A DNA stretch of 33,644 bases from Flavobacteriaceae bacterium (lineage in GTDB: Bacteria > Bacteroidota > Bacteroidia > Flavobacteriales > Flavobacteriaceae): NCBI GenBank assembly GCA_013001285.1, contig JABDMU010000083.1, positions 1-33,644 of the forward strand, in the 5' to 3' direction. Of this stretch, positions 1 through 9,231 are shown piece after piece; positions within the stretch are counted from its first letter, which is position 1, and every line of letters starts with the position of its first letter. A model generated the notes under the pieces. It worked only from the letters and a program-made list of their open reading frames with translations, was not told the origin of the DNA and did no database searches. The position numbers and the translations under genes were made by a program.

Positions 1-3000
1 GTTGGACTCAATTGCTTCAACAATTTTCCAAACCTGTCAAATATATAAATTTTTGCACTAGGTTGCGTCGCGATACCTGCGATATTCCAAGTGTCATGAT
101 ATCCATCTCCATTTGGTGTAAAGAACAACGGATAATCTATTACTAATATTGTGGTAAACCCTACTCCACAACCATTCTTATCTCTGGCTCTGACAATATG
201 TTCGCCTGAACTTACATTTGTAAAAATGCCACTGTCCTGCCATGGCCCATCATCTAAACTGTACTCATAAACACCTGGTCCTGTAGCCGTAGCCTCGATT
301 ACATTCTCATCTGCAAATACCAAACTACTCAATACTGCAGTCACTACTGGTGGTGCACTCTCGGTAACTATGGCTGTATCTGTACTTGAACACCCTGTAA
401 CATTATCTGTGACCGTTACACTATAACTACCTCCCTGTGTAGGTGCTAAACTTGAACCCGTCTCTCCTGCCAGGTCAACACCATTCAAACTCCATACAAA
501 ACTATAGTCTGCCATCGATAAGCCTGTATCTAATACGGGCTGATCGATCACCTCTGTACCATTGGTGTTCACACATAAAATATAATCTTCCTCTAGATCA
601 AATACAGGTATTGGATTCACCTGTAGTGTCAAATCGCTTACTGCATAGCAGATAGAGTCTGCTGTCGTATCATTGTCAACACGTACATAGATCACCTGTG
701 GGTTGATGATGTTCTCATATAAACTCGTTAGTGGGTTCACTCCTAGCTCTGCATCCTCAAGAGTTGCATAATAGCTAACCGTGTAATTCAAGGGGTCCTG
801 ACCATCTAATACCAAGGCGTCCATCGCCGTCAGATCAAACTGTACACTATCATTACTAGGATCACCATCTGTCTCCATATTATCATCACATAACTCATAC
901 AAGATAGGCTCGCCATCACTATTGGCCTGTGCACCTTCCTGTACTTCAATGTTAAAACTCATCGAAGCAATATCACAGCCCGTGAGCGTATTGGTGATGT
1001 TTACAAAAATCTGTTGTGGATTGCTTAAATTAATGTACGGACTCACAAGAGCGTTTGCTCCATTCTGCGCATCGGCAAGCGTGGCATGATAGCTCACTGC
1101 AAAAACCGCTGCGTCCTGACCATTTAAAACCTCTTCATCCTTACTTGTAAGATCAAATGGATAAAATCCATCTGTGCCGATCTCACATACAATATAATCG
1201 GTCAAGGCTACATCCTCTGGTAATGGGTGCACGATAATTGCAAAGGTCACTAAGGTATAGCAGCCCGTCACATCATTGGTCACTCTTACCCAGATCGTTT
1301 GTGGCGTACTGGTGTTGGTATACATCGTTGGATCAACTATAGCATTTAAGCCATCCTCGGCGTCTTCTAAAGTCTCATGATAAGTAGCTGTTACGCCTGC
1401 CTCCCCATTGATGATATAAGCCTCGTTAACCGTTAGATCAAATACCTCTTGCGCATCACCTGTATTGGTGTCATCGCATAGCTCCAAATCATCCGGATCT
1501 AAACTCGGTGTTGGATTTGGTAAAACCCGAAGTGTTAAAGTCGTGAAATCATAACAGCCCGTATCTGTATTGGTAACCCGTACATATAAGGTCTGGGGAT
1601 TTGCAGCATTCCCATTAACCGAAGTATTGGTGTACGCTGTTGCCGGATCTATAACATTACTATCTGCCTGTGCATCAGCATCGGTCTCGTAATAACTCAC
1701 TGACCAACTGCCATTGCCAGCTGTGATCTCAGCATCCTTCACCGTAAGATCAAAAACAGTGATCTCATCAGCTATCTCATCATCACAAAGCTCTAATGGG
1801 GTGGGTTGAACAAGTAATGGTAATGGATGCACAATAAGCTCTAAGGAAGTAACCTTATAACAGCCCGTTGCGTTATCCTCTACCCTGATCCATACTGTTT
1901 GTGGATTCGTGATGTTGGTATATGACGTTGGTACGCCTATAGCATTGGTGGCTGCATCTGCATTAGACTGAGTCTCATAATAGCTCACTGTAAACAAACT
2001 AGGATCTAAACCATTGAGCACCTGAGTTGAGGATTGTGTCAAATCAAACTGAACAAAGCCATCTGCATTGTCATCACATAACGCTAATGCATCTAAATTT
2101 AACTCTATCTGTGGCTCCGGATTTACAATAAGAACAAGCTCTACTATCGTATAGCAATCTGTGGCTATGGTAGCACTCTCTACCCTCGCATAAAGCGTCT
2201 GGGTGTCTTCTACTATATTATTATAAGGACTCAATAGCTCGTTTACATTATTTTCTGCGTCTGACAAAGTCTCATGATAACTCACCGTTACCCCTGGCAC
2301 ACCTCCTGTGATCTCCAGATCAGCATCGGTGAGGGTAAATACCCCAAAACCATCAGCGTCAGGATCACAATACTCCAAAGGTGTTGGTGTGTTCGCAATT
2401 GGTGCCTGCTCCACAACTAGATCTAAAGACACCGTAGAATAACATCCCGTATTGATGTCTTGTCCTCGTGCATAGATCGTCTGCGGATTAGAAATATTCG
2501 TATAAGGTATCGCCAGTTGATTCGTAGCTGAATCAGCATCTAACTGCGTTAAATAATACGTGATCGCATAATTTGGATTACCGCCTCTGATCTCATCATC
2601 CTTTACACTTAAATCAATACTGGTAATCCCATCAGGTACATTGTCGTCACAAACCTCTAAAGGCGTTGGTGCGATCAATGCAGGAATTGGATTTACAATT
2701 AATTCAAAACTTCCGATATCGCCACACAGCGTTGTATTATTTTCGATTACATACCAAATAGTTTGCGGATTAGAGGTATTTGAGTAACCATTTGGATTTA
2801 AATTGTTTATTTGTGCTTGAGCATCAGCTAAAGTCGCATAGAAGGAAACTGTAGTTGCCGCCTGTCCATTTTGAATTTCTCCAATCTTCGTAGTAAAAAC
2901 AAAAGATTCCACTTCATCACCAGGATTATTATAATCACAGAGTTCATAATCTGTAACAGCAATTATTTCTGGTAAAGCATTTACAATAAGTACCAATTCT

Positions 3001-5957
3001 ACCACATCAAAACAACCTGTGGTCACATCATAAACATGAGCATACACAGTTTGTGTATTAGGAACTATATTATTGTACGGACTAGCAATGGGGTTGACAT
3101 TATTTTGTGCATCAGACAAAGTTTCGTGCCAAGTGACTGCAACACCTGGTGCTCCACCAGTTACTTCATTGTCTTTTAACGTTAAATCAAATTGAGTAAA
3201 ACCATCATTATCATCATCACAAGCTTCCAATGGCGTTGGTGTATTTACAACCGGGATTGGATTCACAATTAGTTGTAATGACGTCGTATTAAAGCATCCT
3301 GTAGTTCCATCTTCTAATCTGATATATACCGTTTGAGGATTACTCACATTGGTATAAGGACTCGCTAATGGGTTGCTATCAGTATCAGCGTCAGCCTGTG
3401 TTAAATGGTAAGTTACATTAATTCCAGCTTGACCATTTAGTGCTTCCCCATTTTTATCGGTTAAAGTAAACTCAGCAAAACCATCGGAGTCATCATCACA
3501 GACCTCTAAAGGGGTCATAACAACAACATCTGGTGTTGGATTTACAATGAGTTGAAAATTCGTAGAACCATAACAGGATGGATTAGCAAGTTCCTCCACT
3601 CGCACATAAATGGTTTGAGGATTACTAATATTGGTATAAGGACTAATTAGCGCATTTATTCCTGCGTCAGCATCTGCTTGAGTTTCGTGATATGTTACCA
3701 CAAATAAAGCAGGATTTTGAGTGCCTAAAATAGTCGCTGTTTGAGATTCAAGATCAAATTGGGCTACACCGTCATTACTAGGGTCATCACAAACCAACAT
3801 ATCTGAAGGTTGGGTAGCGGAAGCTTGAGGGTTGACAATGAGATCAAAAACAGGTAAAGGTGAAGCTATATAACAATTGGTATCACCCGCACTTTCAACT
3901 CTTACGAAGATCGACTCTGGATTTGCAACATTTGTATATGGACTTACCAATGAATTTGTTCCTGCATCAGCATCTGCGAAATTAGTATAATAGGTCACCA
4001 CGAAATCCATGGGATCTTGGGCACCCAGAATTCCCAAAGTCTGTGATTCCAGGTCAAATTGTGCAAAGCCATCGTTACTAACATCATCACACTCTTCAAG
4101 ATCAAGCACTGGATTGATTAGTGGTTGACCTGAAACATTTAAAGTAAATGACGATGTAATGAAACAGTCGGTTGTTAGGTAGTCTACTCTAACATATATC
4201 GTTTGTCCATCAGTTCCAACATAAGCATTTGGTGTACCAATCGGATTTACATCATTATCGGCATCAGCTAGTGATTCATGAAAGGACAATTCATAATCTG
4301 CAGGATTAGGGTTTGACGCCATGACCACAGCTTCATTTTGAGTAAGGTCAAAAATATAAGGGGGTAGTCCAGTATCACAAACAAACAAGTTATTTGGCGG
4401 ATCATTCACTATTTCAGGATACAGTTCAATACACACTACCTCGGTCCATTCACAGCCAAAATCATCAATGGCTCTATAGGTATAGCAATGCGTTCCAGGA
4501 GTAGTTGGTTCAACTGTAATTTGATTTCCGGCTGTAGCAATTATGGATGCATCCGGATCCCATGATTCTGAAATAATTACCGGCGTAAACGAATATTCTG
4601 GTGGTTGAATTGATGGGTCAAAACTCATACCCCATTCAAAAATATAACCATTATCAATACTTAAGTTATCTACTATTTCTATACACCAATCCCCGTTTAA
4701 AGGACTTCCTAATAATGCAGCAAACGATTCTTCCGGCAAGTACGTTCCGGCGGCTATTGAATTTCCTGGTGGATTTATTCCATCTATTACAGTTGGCCCA
4801 TTAACCAGAGTTACTGTTCCGGACATCGAAAAACAATAATCGGCACCTACTCCAGGCGTATTGGTACCGTCGTCATTTGCACCTCCTAAATAGGTACCTC
4901 CTCCACCAGCTCCAAAACTCTTTAAGGTTGCTTGTTGCCCGTTTGGACTCGTAATAAAAATATCAAGATCCCCTAAATAGGAATGCTCCATATTAACACA
5001 AATCTCAATGAGTTGACTTATATCATCTAGCGTTTGATTTGATTCGTAGCAGTCTACTGTAATACAGGTCGTATAAGAGGCGCCTGATCCATCTGGCAAA
5101 AAGGTCGTTCCGCTCACCGGTGGTGTACAATCGTTTATATATTCAACAGGTTGAGAAACCCCAAGAATAATTGTGGTGTTATCTTCAAAACAAAGCGTAT
5201 CATCTGCAGCACCGGTACCTCCAAAATCAGGACGAGTTGCAACCTGAACCACTTGATTGATCAAATTCGTATTAGAGCATCCTAATGGATTTGTATCTGT
5301 AATATTTAAATTAACAATATAAACTCCAGGATCAGGATATGAAAACGTTGCTGTTTGTCCTGCAATAAAATTGCCATCACCCAGATCCCATTGATAAGTC
5401 GCTCCAGTTCCGTCATTCGAAAATTGGCCACTACCTTCTAATGTGATCACTTCATCTGGACAAACACGAATATAGCCATCACCATTTGGTGCTGGCGTTG
5501 CGCTATCTATTTGTGAAACTATAGTTTGACAAGGTTCAAAACAAGAAATTTCAGCTACCCAACCTGTTGTTGTTGCGGCAGCATCACTGGTCCATTCAAT
5601 GGTCAAACAACCACTCGCATTAGCTTGCGTAGCAGTTACTAATCCGGGACTGCTTGTTGCTCCTCCAGAATACATTCCAAAAGCAGGCGCAGTATTGTCA
5701 GGACCATTGTAAATGATCATAATATCGGCGTTCAATTGGGTACTCCAGGTTGTAAAATCGAGTTCTATGAGTTGCCCTGGATTTTCAGGACATATAGTAA
5801 AAGACAATGTTTCATTATTAGCGTAATTTCCTCCGGCACCACCAGTATCATAAAATGTACCTGAGCAGGTGTTCACCGTACCATTTTGCATTAAATAATC
5901 TTGAGAATATACCGTAAAAGAGGCTATGAGGGATATGAATAAAACAATTTTTTTCAT
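1..5957 (-). CDS. Giant T9SS-secreted repeat adhesin, 3' end cut off by window
   Basis: The reading frame is open from the ATG at 5957 to the left edge (at least 1985 residues); frame and absence of stops were checked by hand at several places (about 1-120, 600-630, 1560-1620, 2400-2520, 3250-3540, 4380-4680, 5340-5400). Order of parts: signal peptide (residues 1-19), CUB-like domain (about 28-135), PKD domain with WDLGDG near residue 191, a proprotein-convertase P-like domain (about 285-440), then about thirteen tandem repeats of about 97 residues (about 517-1783) with recurring CDD, YHET-like, NPQT(I/V) and TGC motifs. The last part begins the gliding-motility-type C-terminal domain (FFTPNGDGYHDTW near residue 1940), which in known proteins directs T9SS type B export and surface attachment; roughly 40 residues of it should lie outside the window. 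Probably an extracellular adhesin or matrix protein (inference); no enzymatic domain was recognised. Confidence 0.9.
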   Translation of the reverse strand, partial: MKKIVLFISLIASFTVYSQDYLMQNGTVNTCSGTFYDTGGAGGNYANNETLSFTICPENPGQLIELDFTTWSTQLNADIMIIYNGPDNTAPAFGMYSGGATSSPGLVTATQANASGCLTIEWTSDAAATTTGWVAEISCFEPCQTIVSQIDSATPAPNGDGYIRVCPDEVITLEGSGQFSNDGTGATYQWDLGDGNFIAGQTATFSYPDPGVYIVNLNITDTNPLGCSNTNLINQVVQVATRPDFGGTGAADDTLCFEDNTTIILGVSQPVEYINDCTPPVSGTTFLPDGSGASYTTCITVDCYESNQTLDDISQLIEICVNMEHSYLGDLDIFITSPNGQQATLKSFGAGGGGTYLGGANDDGTNTPGVGADYCFSMSGTVTLVNGPTVIDGINPPGNSIAAGTYLPEESFAALLGSPLNGDWCIEIVDNLSIDNGYIFEWGMSFDPSIQPPEYSFTPVIISESWDPDASIIATAGNQITVEPTTPGTHCYTYRAIDDFGCEWTEVVCIELYPEIVNDPPNNLFVCDTGLPPYIFDLTQNEAVVMASNPNPADYELSFHESLADADNDVNPIGTPNAYVGTDGQTIYVRVDYLTTDCFITSSFTLNVSGQPLINPVLDLEECDDVSNDGFAQFDLESQTLGILGAQDPMDFVVTYYTNFADADAGTNSLVSPYTNVANPESIFVRVESAGDTNCYIASPLPVFDLIVNPQASATQPSDMLVCDDPSNDGVAQFDLESQTATILGTQNPALFVVTYHETQADADAGINALISPYTNISNPQTIYVRVEELANPSCYGSTNFQLIVNPTPDVVVMTPLEVCDDDSDGFAEFTLTDKNGEALNGQAGINVTYHLTQADADTDSNPLASPYTNVSNPQTVYIRLEDGTTGCFNTTSLQLIVNPIPVVNTPTPLEACDDDNDGFTQFDLTLKDNEVTGGAPGVAVTWHETLSDAQNNVNPIASPYNNIVPNTQTVYAHVYDVTTGCFDVVELVLIVNALPEIIAVTDYELCDYNNPGDEVESFVFTTKIGEIQNGQAATTVSFYATLADAQAQINNLNPNGYSNTSNPQTIWYVIENNTTLCGDIGSFELIVNPIPALIAPTPLEVCDDNVPDGITSIDLSVKDDEIRGGNPNYAITYYLTQLDADSATNQLAIPYTNISNPQTIYARGQDINTGCYSTVSLDLVVEQAPIANTPTPLEYCDPDADGFGVFTLTDADLEITGGVPGVTVSYHETLSDAENNVNELLSPYNNIVEDTQTLYARVESATIATDCYTIVELVLIVNPEPQIELNLDALALCDDNADGFVQFDLTQSSTQVLNGLDPSLFTVSYYETQSNADAATNAIGVPTSYTNITNPQTVWIRVEDNATGCYKVTSLELIVHPLPLLVQPTPLELCDDEIADEITVFDLTVKDAEITAGNGSWSVSYYETDADAQADSNVIDPATAYTNTSVNGNAANPQTLYVRVTNTDTGCYDFTTLTLRVLPNPTPSLDPDDLELCDDTNTGDAQEVFDLTVNEAYIINGEAGVTATYHETLEDAEDGLNAIVDPTMYTNTSTPQTIWVRVTNDVTGCYTLVTFAIIVHPLPEDVALTDYIVCEIGTDGFYPFDLTSKDEEVLNGQDAAVFAVSYHATLADAQNGANALVSPYINLSNPQQIFVNITNTLTGCDIASMSFNIEVQEGAQANSDGEPILYELCDDNMETDGDPSNDSVQFDLTAMDALVLDGQDPLNYTVSYYATLEDAELGVNPLTSLYENIINPQVIYVRVDNDTTADSICYAVSDLTLQVNPIPVFDLEEDYILCVNTNGTEVIDQPVLDTGLSMADYSFVWSLNGVDLAGETGSSLAPTQGGSYSVTVTDNVTGCSSTDTAIVTESAPPVVTAVLSSLVFADENVIEATATGPGVYEYSLDDGPWQDSGIFTNVSSGEHIVRARDKNGCGVGFTTILVIDYPLFFTPNGDGYHDTWNIAGIATQPSAKIYIFDRFGKLLKQLSP
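609..4405 (-). repeat. About 13 tandem ~290-bp repeats coding adhesin modules
   Basis: Unit boundaries, taken from the recurring codons for I/V-N-P, fall near 609, 955, 1225, 1511, 1820, 2114, 2400, 2690, 2970, 3250, 3535, 3830 and 4115, ending near 4405. Each unit carries an acidic CDD start, an FDLT-like strand, a TYHET-like strand, DA-rich helix, an SPYTN turn, NPQTVYVRVE and TGC, ending in the next V-N-P-x-P. Units are clearly related in protein but well diverged in DNA. Some pairs are closer than the rest, for example the two units at 3535-4115, and the units starting near 2114 and near 2970, which suggests past block duplication. Confidence 0.85.
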
Positions 5958-5974
5958 TGCAAATGTATTTAGTT

Positions 5975-6442
5975 TTAGTGCTGCGATTTGATAAGGATAT
6001 AGTAACTGGTATTATCAACGCGGTACAAATGTGAGCCTCTAGAATAGAAGTCAAAATTATACTTCAATGGATTAAAAGTATGCTTATTAAATTGTTGGTC
6101 TCTTTGAAGATCGTTTACGTAATAATCAAATAAGCTGACTTCTGAGAGTAAAGTACATTGCTTTTGATCTTTAGAGTTCGCAAATTCAAGGATTTGAACA
6201 CGATTTCGAAGTATATTCTTAATCGCTTTAAGACGTTCAGGTTGACTTAAAACATAGGATTGAAGTTTATTTCCGTAAACTTCTTCTAATTTTAGTCGTT
6301 CGGATGACGTTAATGGTGCATTAACATTTTGATCATAATTGGCCAAAGGTAAGGGCTGTCGCTGATCATTTGACTGTGCATTGAGGGTAAAAGTGAATAA
6401 ATATAGCACCAAAACCACAAGGTGTGGGAATTTCAATTTCAT
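5975..6442 (-). CDS. Small secreted protein of unknown function
   Basis: The 155-residue product starts with a clear signal peptide (about residues 1-23, ending LNAQ), so it should be exported to the periplasm or beyond. The rest is hydrophilic, with a charged helical middle (about 48-95) and an aromatic C-terminal part (about 110-155) rich in Tyr and Phe. I recognise no known domain. Its stop is 17 bp before the start of the giant adhesin, so the two are almost certainly one transcript, with this gene first. That position suggests a role linked to the adhesin, such as chaperone, anchor or partner, but this is inference from context only. Confidence 0.7.
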   Translation of the reverse strand: MKLKFPHLVVLVLYLFTFTLNAQSNDQRQPLPLANYDQNVNAPLTSSERLKLEEVYGNKLQSYVLSQPERLKAIKNILRNRVQILEFANSKDQKQCTLLSEVSLFDYYVNDLQRDQQFNKHTFNPLKYNFDFYSRGSHLYRVDNTSYYILIKSQH

Positions 6443-6632
6443 CGCTTTTTTTTATTAAAATGGAACACGAAATTTAGTAAAATTTTAGGAAATCGAAGAT
6501 TTTATTCGTTGAAATGAAAACTTTCAGCATCCTACGTATACAACAGTTTCAATTAAAAAACTCCTACCCCTACATCAAAATTTTTTTTATGCTTATCTTT
6601 GTGCCTTAAATTAAGCCCTTATAAAGAAGAAA
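6443..6632. promoter_or_regulatory. Divergent promoter region, folE and adhesin operon
   Basis: This 190-bp AT-rich gap separates two divergent transcripts. On the plus strand TATCTTTG at 6594-6601 matches the Bacteroidota -7 box TAnnTTTG and lies about 31 bp before the folE ATG. No TTG was found at the expected distance upstream, so the match is partial. No clear box was picked out for the minus-strand operon. Confidence 0.45.
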
Positions 6633-7310
6633 ATGAAACTGGAAAATAATTCTCAAGACTTTGATGCTGTTGGTGATGACCATATTGGAACATCGGCCGA
6701 TACACCGCTACGTAGTGATGCCTTCAAATTAACTAAAGAAGAAAAGATTGATATAATTAAAGATGACATTCGTCATATCATGGAAACTTTAGGATTAGAC
6801 CTTTCTGATGATAGTCTGAATGGTACGCCCAATCGTGTTGCAAAGATGTTTGTAAAAGAGATCTTTGGCGGACTAGATCCTGACAAAAAACCCAAGGCCT
6901 CTACATTCGAAAATAAATACAAATACGGTGAAATGTTGGTTGAAAAAAATATAACGGTTTATTCAACTTGCGAACATCATTTACTCCCAATTGTAGGCAA
7001 AGCCCATGTGGCATACATATCAAATGGTACCGTGGTTGGACTTTCTAAAATGAATCGTATTGTTGATTATTTCGCTAAGCGTCCGCAGGTTCAAGAACGA
7101 TTGACCATTCAAATCGTTGAAGAGTTACAACACATATTAAATACAAAAGATGTTGCCTGTGTTATTGATGCCAAGCATTTATGTGTTAATTCCAGAGGGA
7201 TTAAAGACACCGAAAGCAGCACCGTAACCAGTGAATTTGGTGGCCAATTCAAAGACAAAACCGTAAGAAGAGAATTTTTGGATTACATTAAATTAGATAC
7301 TTCATTTTAA
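6633..7310 (+). CDS. folE: GTP cyclohydrolase I
   Basis: Converts GTP to 7,8-dihydroneopterin triphosphate, the entry step to tetrahydrofolate (and a route to queuosine precursors); cytoplasmic zinc enzyme. The 225-residue length fits. Cys113, His116 and Cys184 match the zinc ligands Cys110, His113 and Cys181 of the E. coli enzyme with a constant offset of three; the surrounding STCEHHLLPI and LCVNSRGI blocks and the GLSKMNRIVDYFAKRPQ stretch are family hallmarks. The first 30 residues are a poorly conserved extension. The cysS start follows 28 bp after the stop, so both may share a transcript. queE at 27559-28191 acts on the same pathway branch but is unlinked. Confidence 0.97.
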   Translation: MKLENNSQDFDAVGDDHIGTSADTPLRSDAFKLTKEEKIDIIKDDIRHIMETLGLDLSDDSLNGTPNRVAKMFVKEIFGGLDPDKKPKASTFENKYKYGEMLVEKNITVYSTCEHHLLPIVGKAHVAYISNGTVVGLSKMNRIVDYFAKRPQVQERLTIQIVEELQHILNTKDVACVIDAKHLCVNSRGIKDTESSTVTSEFGGQFKDKTVRREFLDYIKLDTSF

Positions 7311-7338
7311 TTTCAAATCTATTTCAAACCGAAACTAA

Positions 7339-8823
7339 ATGGCGCTTTATAACGACCAGCAAATAAAAATTTACAACTCACTTACAGGAACAAAAGACAA
7401 CTTCAAACCCATTAACGAAGGCTATATTGGCATGTATGTTTGTGGACCGACGGTTTACAGTAATGTACATTTGGGCAACGTAAGAACGTTTATGTCGTTT
7501 GATATGATCTATCGTTATTTTAAACATTTAGGTTATAAAGTACGTTATGTTAGGAATATTACTGATGCGGGGCATTTGGAAAATGACGCCGATGAAGGCG
7601 AAGATCGTATTGCTAAAAAAGCACGACTAGAACAAATTGAACCCATGGAGGTTGTGCAACGTTATACCGTTGACTTTCACAATATCCTGAATACTTTCAA
7701 TTTTTTACCACCAAGTATCGAGCCTACAGCTACTGGTCATATTATCGAACAGATTGAGATCATAAAGAAAATTCTTGAAAAAGGCCTCGCTTATGAAGTG
7801 AATGGTTCGGTGTATTTTGATGTGTTGAAATACAACAAAACCAATAATTATGGCAAATTAAGTGGGCGAAACATCGAAGATATGATCCATAATACGCGCG
7901 CTTTAGACGGACAAAGTGATAAAAAAAATCCTCAGGATTTCGCCCTTTGGAAAAAAGCCGAACCGCAACATATCATGAGATGGCCTTCTCCCTGGAGCGA
8001 TGGATTTCCGGGTTGGCATCTCGAATGTACTGCAATGAGCACCAAATATCTAGGCGAAAACTTCGATATTCACGGTGGTGGTATGGACCTGAAATTCCCA
8101 CATCATGAATGTGAGATCGCTCAGGCTGAGGCTTGCAACGGACATACACCAGTTAATTTCTGGATGCATGCCAACATGCTTATCATGAATGGTAAAAAAA
8201 TGGCAAAATCTACTGGAAATTATATTTTACCAAATGAGATCTTTACTGGTGAAAACGAGCACATCACGAAGGCATTTTCTCCAAGTGTAGCACGTTTTTT
8301 TATGCTTCAAGCCCATTACCGAAGCATTCTCGATTTTACAAATGCTGGAATGCTGGCAAGTGAAAAAGGATTTAATAAATTAATGGAAGCTCTGAATTCT
8401 TTAGATAAGATCGACTCCTTTTCGGAAACAAAAGGCTTCAACATTATAGAATGGAAATCGACTTGCTATGCTGCTTTAAATGACGATTTTAACACGCCAA
8501 CGCTTATTGCAGAGTTATTCAGTGCTGTAAAGTTCATCAATCAAATTAAAGACGGAAAAGCTTCAATAAGTGAAGCCGATCATAAAGTACTTAAGGCGTC
8601 TATTCATGCCTTTGTATTTGATGTACTTGGGTTAGAAAATGACTCGGTGCAAGGTGAATCTTCAGATAAATTAGAAGATGCTGTTGAAGTCCTTATCAAT
8701 TTGCGAAATGAGGCGCGTATCAATAAAGATTTTGCCTTGTCAGACCGCATTCGTGATGAATTGGCTGAAAAAGGCATTCAATTGAAGGATGGTAAAGATG
8801 GCACTTCATTTTCGACTAACTAG
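7339..8823 (+). CDS. cysS: Cysteinyl-tRNA synthetase
   Basis: Class I aminoacyl-tRNA synthetase that charges tRNA-Cys. The 494-residue protein shows the HIGH signature in its cysteinyl form (HLGN, residues 44-47) and KMAKS at 287-291. Zn-binding Cys35, Cys230, His255 and Glu259 keep the spacing of the E. coli ligands. An anticodon-binding helical domain follows after about residue 330. Start is ATG; the stop is two bases before yidD, so the two genes are co-transcribed. Confidence 0.97.
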   Translation: MALYNDQQIKIYNSLTGTKDNFKPINEGYIGMYVCGPTVYSNVHLGNVRTFMSFDMIYRYFKHLGYKVRYVRNITDAGHLENDADEGEDRIAKKARLEQIEPMEVVQRYTVDFHNILNTFNFLPPSIEPTATGHIIEQIEIIKKILEKGLAYEVNGSVYFDVLKYNKTNNYGKLSGRNIEDMIHNTRALDGQSDKKNPQDFALWKKAEPQHIMRWPSPWSDGFPGWHLECTAMSTKYLGENFDIHGGGMDLKFPHHECEIAQAEACNGHTPVNFWMHANMLIMNGKKMAKSTGNYILPNEIFTGENEHITKAFSPSVARFFMLQAHYRSILDFTNAGMLASEKGFNKLMEALNSLDKIDSFSETKGFNIIEWKSTCYAALNDDFNTPTLIAELFSAVKFINQIKDGKASISEADHKVLKASIHAFVFDVLGLENDSVQGESSDKLEDAVEVLINLRNEARINKDFALSDRIRDELAEKGIQLKDGKDGTSFSTN

Positions 8824-8825
8824 TC

Positions 8826-9065
8826 ATGCTAAAAAAAATACTCATCGCGCCATTTATTTTTCTGGTACGTGTTTATCAAACTTTAATTTCCCCATTATTA
8901 CCGTCTACATGTCGGTATCAACCTACATGTTCGCATTACACGGTTGAAGCGCTTCAAAAACACGGTTTATTTTATGGAAGTAAACTGGCGTTGAAGCGTA
9001 TATTTAGTTGTCATCCTTGGGGAGGTTCAGGCTTCGATCCTGTTCCAGAAAAGGATGACAACTAG
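8826..9065 (+). CDS. yidD: Membrane protein insertion efficiency factor YidD, altered C-terminus
   Basis: Small (79 residues) amphipathic membrane-associated protein that assists YidC-dependent insertion of inner-membrane proteins. The family core is complete: [20 protein letters not shown], the ALQKHG helix and the [13 protein letters not shown] end. ATG lies two bases after the cysS stop. The last five residues (EKDDN) come from a stretch that is the exact reverse complement of gene sequence 33-46 bp upstream. A second copy of the last conserved block lies at 9130-9164 and reads on as PVPDKPKKD then stop, which may be the older C-terminus. Because the conserved core is intact the protein is probably functional. 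Confidence 0.92.
   Translation: MLKKILIAPFIFLVRVYQTLISPLLPSTCRYQPTCSHYTVEALQKHGLFYGSKLALKRIFSCHPWGGSGFDPVPEKDDN
9005..9064. repeat. 14-bp perfect inverted repeat at the end of yidD
   Basis: TAGTTGTCATCCTT at 9005-9018 and its exact reverse complement at 9051-9064 enclose a 32-bp loop. The right arm encodes the last residues and part of the stop codon of yidD. In RNA this would fold as a long-looped hairpin; no T-run follows, so it is not a standard terminator. Confidence 0.85.
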
Positions 9066-9164
9066 GCCAACGCGCCATCTCGCTTGTTCGCTAGAAATGT
9101 ACGGTGTACATTTCAATTTCGCTCCAACGCCTTGGGGAGGTTCAGGCTTCGATCCTGTTCCAGA
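9015..9164 (+). repeat. 35-bp perfect direct repeat, 115 bp apart
   Basis: The stretch 9015-9049, inside yidD, is repeated without a mismatch at 9130-9164, after the stop codon. It encodes [11 protein letters not shown]. The flanking bases differ on both sides, which sets the limits at 35 bp. The 80 bp between the copies hold the inverted-repeat arm and a small palindromic element. Confidence 0.9.
9066..9129. repeat. REP-like palindromic insert after yidD
   Basis: Between the two copies of the 35-bp repeat lies a GC-richer stretch with a perfect hairpin: GAAATGTAC (9094-9102), loop GGT, GTACATTTC (9106-9114). The words CCAACGC and TTCGCT occur on both sides of the hairpin. No T-run follows, so it does not look like a terminator. 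Form and place resemble short repetitive extragenic palindromes, but no other copy was seen in this window. Confidence 0.5.
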
Positions 9165-9231
9165 TAAACCTAAAAAGGACTAGGCTTTCTTCATTTCAAA
9201 TCAATATATTTACAGTCTAAAAATTCATCAT

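Noticed and set aside
443-655. Open frames on the plus strand inside the adhesin region (also 4601-4804)
   Set aside because: They lie opposite a continuous minus-strand frame with clear domains, have no start signal of note and no recognisable product.
609-4405. CRISPR-like regular spacing in the repeat region
   Set aside because: The period is about 290 bp, repeats are diverged and coding, and no short identical repeats with unique spacers exist.
5848-6054. Minus-strand frame across the junction of the small secreted gene and the adhesin
   Set aside because: It overlaps both in another frame, and both real genes have proper signal peptides and starts.
9130-9184. Second copy of the yidD end as a separate gene
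   Set aside because: It has no start codon or ribosome binding site and covers only the last 17 residues; it is a remnant or duplicate.
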